DNA of 29,981 bases from Bacteroidaceae bacterium (GTDB lineage: Bacteria > Bacteroidota > Bacteroidia > Bacteroidales > Bacteroidaceae): contig JAEDMP010000025.1 of NCBI GenBank assembly GCA_016302965.1, positions 1-29,981 on the forward strand. Reading direction: 5' to 3'. Of this stretch, positions 24,273 to 29,981 are shown in pieces. Under the pieces are notes generated by a model. That model had not been told where the DNA came from. It worked only from the letters and a program-made list of their open reading frames with translations, and did no database searches. Positions within the stretch are counted from its first letter, which is position 1. Every line of letters begins with the position of its first letter. Position numbers and translations under genes: made by a program.

Positions 24273-27005
24273 ATGAGCGACGAAACAATAGACGATTTGC
24301 AAGAAGAACTGACCGAGCCAGCTGCCACCGACGACACCACGCCCGAGTCCCATTCCGACTACCAGCCGGTAAACCGCTTTGATGCCTCTGTGGTCCACCA
24401 CCTCAGCGGCATGTATCAGAACTGGTTTCTCGACTATGCCTCGTATGTCATCCTGGAACGTGCCGTTCCCCACATCGAGGATGGCCTGAAACCCGTACAG
24501 CGACGTATTCTCCATTCGATGAAACGCATGGACGACGGCCGCTACAACAAGGTGGCCAACATCGTGGGTCACACCATGCAGTTCCACCCCCACGGCGATG
24601 CCTCCATCGGCGACGCCCTGGTACAGCTGGGCCAGAAAGACCTGCTCATCGACACGCAGGGTAACTGGGGCAACATCCTCACCGGCGACCGCGCTGCCGC
24701 TCCCCGTTACATCGAGGCGCGGCTCTCGAAGTTTGCGCTCGACACGGTGTTCAACCCCAAGACCACCGAATGGCAGCTCTCCTACGACGGCCGCAACAAG
24801 GAGCCCATCACGCTGCCCGTCAAGTTCCCCCTGCTGCTCTCGCAGGGTGCTGAGGGTATCGCCGTGGGCCTCTCCTCGAAGATTCTCCCCCATAACTTCT
24901 GCGAGCTCTGCCAGGCCGCCATCCATTACCTGCACGGCGAGCCCTTCATCCTCTATCCCGACTTCCCCACGGGAGGCAGCATCGACGTGTCGCGCTACAA
25001 CGGCGGACAGCGTGGTGGCGTGGTGAAGGTGAGGGCCAAAATCGAGAAGCTCGACAACAAGACCCTCGTCATCCGCGAGATTCCCTTCGGCAAGACCACC
25101 TCGTCGCTCATCGACTCCATCCTCAAGGCCATCGAGAAAGGCAAAATCAAGGCCCGCAAGGTGGACGACAACACCGCCGCCGAGGTGGAGATACAGATCC
25201 ATCTCGCCCCGGGCGTCTCGAGCGACAAGACACTCGATGCGCTCTATGCCTTCTCCGACTGCGAGGTGAACATCTCGCCCAACTGCTGTGTCATCAAGGA
25301 CGACAAGCCCCAATTCCTCACCGTCACCGACGTGCTGGAACACTCGGTGGAGCGCACCAAGTCGCTGCTCCGCCAGGAACTGGAAATCAGGCGCAACGAA
25401 CTGCTCGACCAGCTCCACTTCGCCTCGCTGGAGAAAATCTTCATCGAGGAACGCATCTACAAGGACCGCAAGTTCGAACAGGCCCCCAACGTGGATGCCG
25501 TTTGCGAACATATCGACGAACGCCTCACCCCCTACTATCCGCAACTGGTGAGGGAGGTGACCAAGGAGGACATCCTCCGGCTGCTGGAAATCAAGATGCA
25601 GCGCATCCTGAAGTTCAACAAGGACAAGGCCGACGAACTCATGGCCCGCATCCAGGCGGAGATAGAGGAGATTGAGCGCGACCTGAACAATATGGTGGAG
25701 GTGACGGCCAACTGGTTCCAGTTCCTGCTCGACAAATACGGCAAGAACTTCCCGCGCCGCACGGAAATCCGTAACTTCGACACCATCGAGGCCACCACCG
25801 TGGTCGAGGCCAACGAGAAACTCTACATCAACCGACAGGAAGGATTCATCGGCACGGGACTCAAAAAGGACGAATACGTATGCAACTGCTCCGACATCGA
25901 CGATGTCATCATCTTCTACCGCGACGGCAAGTTCAAGGTGATCAAGGTGGCCGAGAAGATTTTCGTGGGCAAGAACATCATCCACCTCGCCGTGTTCAAA
26001 CGCAACGACAAGCGAACCATCTACAACCTCGTCTACCGCAACGGCAAACGGGGATTCTACTATATCAAGCGATTCTATGTGTCATCGGTGACCCGCGACC
26101 GCGAGTATGACGTGACCCGGGGACTGCCCGGCTCGAAGATCGTCTACTTCACGGCCAACCCCAACGGCGAGGCCGAAATCATCAAGGTGACCCTCGACCC
26201 CGCCGGCGTGAACACCAAGCGCAAGGCGAGCATCTTCCTGGAGAAGGATTTCTCGGAGATTGCCATCAAGGGCCGCAACTCCCAAGGCAACATCCTGACC
26301 AAGAAGGAGATCAGCCGCATCGGACTCAAGAGCCACGGCCACTCCACCCTGGGCGGACGCGAGGTGTGGTTCGACCCCGATGTCAACCGCCTGAACTACG
26401 ACGAGCACGGCACGCTCCTGGGCGAGTTCTACGATACGGACATGATTCTCGTGGTGCTGAAGAATGCGGAGTTCTATCTCTCCAACTTCGACACCAACAA
26501 CCACTATGAAGACAACATCGACCGCATCGAGAAATACAAGGTCGACAAGGTGTGGACCGCCGTGCTGCTGGATGCCGACAACGACGGGTTCCCCTATCTG
26601 AAACGCTTCACGATGGAGGCCACCAAACGCAAGCAGAACTATCTGGGCGACAATGCCCACAACCAGCTGCTGCTGCTCACCGACCAGCGCCACCCGCGGC
26701 TGCGCATCCACTTTGGCGGCAACGATGCCGACCGGGCTCCGATGGAGGTGGATGCCGTGGAGTTTGTAGGCATCAAGAGTTTCAAGGCCAAGGGCAAACG
26801 TCTCACCACCCTGAAGATTGACGAGGTGGAGCTGCTGCCGCCCCTGCCCGAAGACGAACAGGAAGAAGAGGTCATCGACGAAGAGCCCGTCGACGACAAC
26901 AGCATAGAGAATCTGGATCCGGATGCAGGCAAATCACAACAGCAGGTGATTGACGAACTGACCGGACAACTCAACCTCTTCGACCAGGAAACCGAGAACA
27001 ACTGA
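24273..27005 (+). CDS. parC: DNA topoisomerase IV subunit A (ParC; GyrA/ParC family)
   Basis: The 910-residue protein is a type IIA topoisomerase breakage-rejoining subunit. The winged-helix/tower part includes GLKPVQRRILHSM (71-83), the quinolone region HPHGDASIGDALVQLG (105-120) and catalytic Tyr146 in AAAPRYIEARL. A coiled-coil gate follows, and then a C-terminal beta-pinwheel. I see no GyrA box (QRRGGKG-like) in the pinwheel, only GRNSQGN, which argues for ParC rather than GyrA; both would be about this size. Ala110 stands where quinolone-sensitive GyrA/ParC often has Ser. An acidic tail (EDEQEEEVIDEEPVDD) ends the protein. Topo IV decatenates daughter chromosomes with ParE; parE is not in the window. 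Confidence 0.92.
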   Translation: MSDETIDDLQEELTEPAATDDTTPESHSDYQPVNRFDASVVHHLSGMYQNWFLDYASYVILERAVPHIEDGLKPVQRRILHSMKRMDDGRYNKVANIVGHTMQFHPHGDASIGDALVQLGQKDLLIDTQGNWGNILTGDRAAAPRYIEARLSKFALDTVFNPKTTEWQLSYDGRNKEPITLPVKFPLLLSQGAEGIAVGLSSKILPHNFCELCQAAIHYLHGEPFILYPDFPTGGSIDVSRYNGGQRGGVVKVRAKIEKLDNKTLVIREIPFGKTTSSLIDSILKAIEKGKIKARKVDDNTAAEVEIQIHLAPGVSSDKTLDALYAFSDCEVNISPNCCVIKDDKPQFLTVTDVLEHSVERTKSLLRQELEIRRNELLDQLHFASLEKIFIEERIYKDRKFEQAPNVDAVCEHIDERLTPYYPQLVREVTKEDILRLLEIKMQRILKFNKDKADELMARIQAEIEEIERDLNNMVEVTANWFQFLLDKYGKNFPRRTEIRNFDTIEATTVVEANEKLYINRQEGFIGTGLKKDEYVCNCSDIDDVIIFYRDGKFKVIKVAEKIFVGKNIIHLAVFKRNDKRTIYNLVYRNGKRGFYYIKRFYVSSVTRDREYDVTRGLPGSKIVYFTANPNGEAEIIKVTLDPAGVNTKRKASIFLEKDFSEIAIKGRNSQGNILTKKEISRIGLKSHGHSTLGGREVWFDPDVNRLNYDEHGTLLGEFYDTDMILVVLKNAEFYLSNFDTNNHYEDNIDRIEKYKVDKVWTAVLLDADNDGFPYLKRFTMEATKRKQNYLGDNAHNQLLLLTDQRHPRLRIHFGGNDADRAPMEVDAVEFVGIKSFKAKGKRLTTLKIDEVELLPPLPEDEQEEEVIDEEPVDDNSIENLDPDAGKSQQQVIDELTGQLNLFDQETENN

Positions 27006-27008
27006 CCC

Positions 27009-27803
27009 ATGCGAAGCCTCATCCTGCTCATCGCCCTGCTTCCGTCAGGTTTCCTTGGCATCCATGCCCAGGAACTGGTGCGCACCCACTCGTGGATGGT
27101 GGGTGGCGGCCCCACGGAGATTCTCGACACCTATCTCTCGCCCGAGCACTTCAAGGGCGGGGGCTTCTGTATCCTCTCCACCAGCGAACGGAGACGGGAG
27201 GGCCGCCACTGGAGCACCATGATGGAGCACCAGACGCAACTGGCCCTGGCTGACGACCGCCGCGAGCAGTACAGCGAGATGGCCGCCCACTACCAGTTGC
27301 TGTGGGGCCGATGGCGCCAGTGGCAACTGCCCCATCTGCATCTCACCCTGCAGGCTGGAGGCATGGCGGCCGCCCACCTGGGGTTCATCTACAATACCCA
27401 CCAAGGCAACAATCCCGCCCAGGCACAGGTGGCCCTCCATCTGATGCCGGCCGCAGCCGCCACCTGGGCGTTCCGGCTGCTCAAGCGTCAGGCACGCCTG
27501 CGCTACGAATGCCAGCTGCCACTGGCAGGGGTGATGTTCAGTCCGCATTTCGGCCAGTCCTACTACGAGATTTTCTCGCGCGGCAACTACGACCACAACG
27601 TCGTGCCCACCACCTTCCTCTCTGCGCCCAACTTCCGCCAACTGCTCAGTTGCGACCTGCAGCTCTCCCGCCGCTTCACCCTCCGTCTGGGCTATCTCGG
27701 CGACTTCCAGCAGTCGCATGTCAACGACATCAAGCAGCATGTCTATGCCCACCAGCTGATGGTGGGTTTCGTCAAGTCCTTCACCATTCATCCCCACGAC
27801 TGA
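27009..27803 (+). CDS. DUF3316-family secreted or outer membrane protein
   Basis: This 264-residue product has a signal peptide (MRSLILLIALLPSGFLGIHA, cut before QELVRT) and alternating polar/hydrophobic segments (QLPHLHLTLQAGGMAAAHLG, RFTLRLGYLGDF, HQLMVGFVKSF) that suggest a small beta barrel ending in an aromatic residue. It resembles the DUF3316 family, which is specific to Bacteroidota and without assigned function. The start is three bases after the parC stop, so it is likely cotranscribed with parC, though no functional link is evident. Confidence 0.8.
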   Translation: MRSLILLIALLPSGFLGIHAQELVRTHSWMVGGGPTEILDTYLSPEHFKGGGFCILSTSERRREGRHWSTMMEHQTQLALADDRREQYSEMAAHYQLLWGRWRQWQLPHLHLTLQAGGMAAAHLGFIYNTHQGNNPAQAQVALHLMPAAAATWAFRLLKRQARLRYECQLPLAGVMFSPHFGQSYYEIFSRGNYDHNVVPTTFLSAPNFRQLLSCDLQLSRRFTLRLGYLGDFQQSHVNDIKQHVYAHQLMVGFVKSFTIHPHD

Positions 27804-27827
27804 TGGCCTCTTATCCATCCCTACGCC

Positions 27828-28871
27828 ATGACCCATCTCCTCTCCCCTCTCTCACACGCCCTCCGGCTGCGCCTCCTCCTGGCCGCCCTCATCGCCGTGG
27901 CCACCTTCTCTTCCTGTATCGACGAGGCCGAACACCCCGACACCCGTCAGGGCAACTTCGAGGCGCTGTGGCAGATTCTCGACGAGCACTACTGTTTCTT
28001 TGCCGAGAAACAGGCACTCTATGGTTTGGATTGGCAGGCGGTCTACGCGAAATACTGCATGCAGGTGACGGAACGGATGACCGAGACCCAGCTGTTTGAG
28101 GTTTGCGGCAACATGCTCTCCGAACTGCGCGACGGCCACGTCAACCTCTCCACCTCCTACGACTTCGCCCGCTACTGGAGCTGGCACGAGAACTATCCCG
28201 CCAACTTCAGCGACTCGCTCCACCGCCGCTATCTCGGCACCGACTACAAGATTGCTTCCGGACTGAAATACCGCATCCTCGACGACAACATCGGCTATGT
28301 CTACTACGAGCGTTTCAGCGACGGCATCGGTGAAGGCAATCTCGACGAGGTGATTCTGTCGCTGATGCTCTGCCGGGGCCTCATCCTCGACATCCGCAAC
28401 AATACGGGCGGCAACCTCACCAACGCCGAGAAGCTGGCGGCCCGCTTCATCAATGAGCCGACGCTGGTGGGCTACATGCGCCACAAGACGGGCAAGGGTC
28501 ATGATGATTTCTCGCCGCTGGAGGAGCAATGGCTGAAACCCTCGTCCAACCTCCGCTGGCAGAAGCGCATCTGCGTGCTGACCAACCGCAAGGTGTACAG
28601 CGCCGCCAACGAGTTTGTCAAATACATGAGCTGTGTGGATAACGCCACCATCGTGGGCGACCAGACGGGCGGCGGTGCGGGCCTCCCCTTCATGAGCAGC
28701 CTGCCCAACGGCTGGGCCGTGAGGTTCTCGGCCTGTCCGATGTTCGACCGCTACAAGCAGTCGACCGAGGCGGGCATCGCCCCCGACTACCTGGTCAACC
28801 TGTTGCCCGAAGACGAAGCCAAAGGTCTCGACACGGTGATAGAGGTGGCCCGACAGCTTCTGGCCCGATAA
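27828..28871 (+). CDS. S41-family peptidase lipoprotein
   Basis: The 347-residue protein has a lipoprotein signal ending FSSC (Cys30) and a tail-specific protease fold. Near the N-terminus is a helical domain (NFEALWQILDEHYCFFAEK, 43-61), then the S41 core with GYVYYERFS (156-164), LILDIRNNTGGNLTNA (185-200) and the catalytic segment LTNRKVYSAANEF (251-263), Ser258 being the likely nucleophile, followed by GDQTGGGAGLP (277-287). No PDZ domain is visible between the helical domain and the core, as is common for the short S41 lipoproteins of Bacteroidota. It probably acts in the periplasm or on the outer membrane. The substrate is unknown. It follows the DUF3316 gene by 24 bases. Confidence 0.9.
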   Translation: MTHLLSPLSHALRLRLLLAALIAVATFSSCIDEAEHPDTRQGNFEALWQILDEHYCFFAEKQALYGLDWQAVYAKYCMQVTERMTETQLFEVCGNMLSELRDGHVNLSTSYDFARYWSWHENYPANFSDSLHRRYLGTDYKIASGLKYRILDDNIGYVYYERFSDGIGEGNLDEVILSLMLCRGLILDIRNNTGGNLTNAEKLAARFINEPTLVGYMRHKTGKGHDDFSPLEEQWLKPSSNLRWQKRICVLTNRKVYSAANEFVKYMSCVDNATIVGDQTGGGAGLPFMSSLPNGWAVRFSACPMFDRYKQSTEAGIAPDYLVNLLPEDEAKGLDTVIEVARQLLAR

Positions 28872-28890
28872 TTGAAAATCCACCTTATTC

Positions 28891-28986
28891 ATGCCTCCGT
28901 CAACAAAAATCAGCAGACAAATTAACGACCTTGTACGCATTGAGGCTGTTCCAGACCCAATCATCAAGGAAACGTCTGGGGATTAA
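28891..28986 (+). CDS. Possible 31-codon small ORF
   Basis: ATG at 28891 opens a frame of 31 codons (starting MPPSTKISRQINDLVRIEAV) in the 145-base gap between the S41 gene and the DUF3791 gene. I recognise no family. It could be a decayed gene end, a small protein or chance. No consensus promoter was found in this gap for the cassette that follows. Base composition turns clearly more AT-rich here than in the genes before it. Confidence 0.2.
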   Translation: MPPSTKISRQINDLVRIEAVPDPIIKETSGD

Positions 28987-29016
28987 ATCAAACAGTCACA
29001 GTAAAAACATTACGAT

Positions 29017-29232
29017 ATGAATTGCAATAACATAGATTTCGTAACATACTGCATCGGCAATCTCTCACGCCGATTGAACATGAGTGCTGTTGAGGTGTAT
29101 CGTCGCCTCAAACAGTCGGGTATTCTGACCGGGTACATCGTTCCAAGCTACGATGTGCTCCACACTTTTAGCAAGGAGTATCTGATGGAAGACCTCACCG
29201 AATACATGAGGGAGAAAGGAGTGTTGGAATAA
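29017..29232 (+). CDS. DUF3791-family small protein
   Basis: This 71-residue protein matches the DUF3791 family pattern: an N-terminal helix (IDFVTYCIGNLSRRLNMSAV), VYRRLKQSGILTGYIVPSYD (26-45), and LHTFSKEYLMEDLTEYMREK (48-67). Such proteins are small, helical and nearly always next to DUF3990 genes, so they are candidate antitoxin or adaptor partners. The stop overlaps the next start by one base (TAATG, 29230-29234), which implies translational coupling. No function is known to me. Confidence 0.85.
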   Translation: MNCNNIDFVTYCIGNLSRRLNMSAVEVYRRLKQSGILTGYIVPSYDVLHTFSKEYLMEDLTEYMREKGVLE

Positions 29233-29702
29233 TGGAAGTATATCATGCATCAACCGTTGTCGTGGAGTCTCCCGACACAATGCACAGCCGTGCTTTCCTT
29301 GATTTCGGTCCTGGATTCTATGTCACCACCTTGCAAGAACAGGCAGTGAAATATGGAGCACGTTTTACCAACCGTGGCAAAGAAGCCTTTCTCAACACCT
29401 ACGAACTTGCAGATGACCTCAGTCAATGGAAGGTTATTGAGTTCAAGCGTTACGATGAAGCGTGGCTCGACTTCGTAACAGAATGCCGCCAAGGAAGAGT
29501 TGTCGGTGACTATGATATTGTCATCGGCGGTATTGCCAATGACAAGGTGTTCCGTACTATTGACCTATATTTCGCAGGTGACATCTCAAAGGAAGAATGT
29601 CTTCGCCGCCTTATCTATGAGGAACCCAACAACCAGATTTGCATCCGCTCACAGCAGGTACTCAACGAATGTCTAACCTTCAAAAGTTCTCAACGCCTAT
29701 GA
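29232..29702 (+). CDS. DUF3990-family protein, ADP-ribosyltransferase-like (putative toxin)
   Basis: The 156-residue protein matches DUF3990: MEVYHASTVVVESPD at the start (His5), SRAFLDFGPGFYVTTLQEQA (19-38, with Tyr30), YDIVIGGIANDKVF (94-107) and NNQICIRSQQVL (133-144). The family is related to ADP-ribosyltransferases, where an early His/Arg, a following Tyr-containing strand and a late Gln/Glu position shape the NAD pocket; here His5, Tyr30 and the 133-144 segment are the candidates. It has no signal peptide, so it acts in the cytoplasm. It sits between two DUF3791-like genes with overlapping ends on both sides, which suggests a toxin-antitoxin or defence cassette. Activity and target are inference. 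Confidence 0.85.
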   Translation: MEVYHASTVVVESPDTMHSRAFLDFGPGFYVTTLQEQAVKYGARFTNRGKEAFLNTYELADDLSQWKVIEFKRYDEAWLDFVTECRQGRVVGDYDIVIGGIANDKVFRTIDLYFAGDISKEECLRRLIYEEPNNQICIRSQQVLNECLTFKSSQRL

Positions 29703-29923
29703 ATCCAATACACGATGAAGCCTTCCACGCCATCCTCGAAGCAAAGTACGCTCGTATCATCAATGAGATTAGCGAGATGCACAGCGTGAGCCTTGAAGAA
29801 GCCATGGACATTTTCTACAACTCTCCGTTATTACCTCTCCTTGAAGATGGCATTGCCGACCTCCATTGTCGCAGCGACAAGTATCTGGCAGAAGAAATTT
29901 GGCGAGAACGAGAAGAAATATAG
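29699..29923 (+). CDS. DUF3791-like small protein (second copy)
   Basis: The ATG at 29699 overlaps the stop of the DUF3990 gene (ATGA), which favours it over an upstream start at 29639 that would overlap by 60 bases. The 74-residue product has a helical pattern (EAFHAILEAKYARIINEISE) followed by HSVSLEEAMDIFYNSPLLPL and a closing DLHCRSDKYLAEEIWRERE. It resembles the second kind of DUF3791-like protein often found after DUF3990. It is clearly diverged from the first copy, so it is more likely a third component than a recent duplicate. Function is unknown. Confidence 0.8.
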   Translation: MNPIHDEAFHAILEAKYARIINEISEMHSVSLEEAMDIFYNSPLLPLLEDGIADLHCRSDKYLAEEIWREREEI

Positions 29924-29981
29924 AACTATTGCTTAAAGACATAGAGGTTCCTGAATTGAGTTCTCCTTCTGCTCTTGCCAT
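29924..29981 (+). other. Window end; possible start of another coding frame
   Basis: After the last stop no ATG-started gene is seen on plus. One frame (codons in phase with 29902) stays open to the edge and reads NIELLLKDIEVPELSSPSAL. It could be the start of a gene using TTG (29929) or simply chance. A short minus-strand frame also enters from the edge but is antisense to the DUF3791-like gene. Confidence 0.2.

Noticed and set aside
24225..25985. 586-codon open frame on minus opposite parC
   Set aside because: Antisense shadow of a firmly identified topoisomerase gene; low-complexity Val/Glu/Leu-rich translation and no family match.

Overview
The window reads as a moderately GC-rich Bacteroidota chromosome, most likely a Prevotella-type member of the Prevotellaceae. 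Three things point there. Promoters of the phylum type (TTTG, about 19 bases, TAnnTTTG) stand before several genes. Type IX secretion genes of the PorX and PorW/SprE kind are present. Several families are typical of the phylum: GH57 next to a debranching enzyme, DUF3316, and DUF3791/DUF3990. No tRNA, rRNA, CRISPR array or intact insertion sequence was seen. Protein families were assigned by recognising sequence motifs; no database search was possible.

Regions. (1) 1-913: the tail of a LamG-like protein and a Crp/Fnr regulator converge on a strong bidirectional terminator. (2) 1084-5936: a glycogen / alpha-glucan operon on the plus strand: consensus promoter, GH133 debranching enzyme, GT4/GT5-like glucosyltransferase, GH57 'alpha-amylase' that appears to lack both catalytic residues, then a hairpin. 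(3) 5940-6305: a gene-poor AT-rich gap holding a 160-bp MITE-like element with 18-bp inverted ends and flanking TA. (4) 6306-14094, minus strand: a compact run aroA, small Cys-rich membrane protein, ABC-3 metal permease, PorW/SprE lipoprotein, PorX, TsaE. Two of its spacers consist of short-period tandem repeats. (5) 14115-15430: a LacI-family regulator whose promoter carries a likely self-operator, with a possible small RNA pointing the other way. (6) 15392-24145, minus strand: nadB with a structured leader, then a heavy-metal RND efflux system (adaptor, pump, TolC-like channel), then a His-rich CobW/G3E GTPase, ending in a terminator. (7) 24197-28871, plus strand: topoisomerase IV subunit A, a DUF3316 protein and an S41 peptidase lipoprotein. 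(8) 28872-29981: a less GC-rich accessory stretch with three overlapping small genes, DUF3791, DUF3990 (ADP-ribosyltransferase-like) and a second DUF3791-like protein, that look like a toxin-antitoxin or defence cassette.

Working together: region 2 builds and trims storage glucan. Region 4 links two type IX secretion components with housekeeping genes. Region 6 joins metal export with a putative zinc chaperone and NAD synthesis. The best candidates for something undescribed are the DUF3791-DUF3990-DUF3791 cassette, the catalytically degenerate GH57 inside a glycogen operon, the structured nadB leader and the TA-flanked mini-element.
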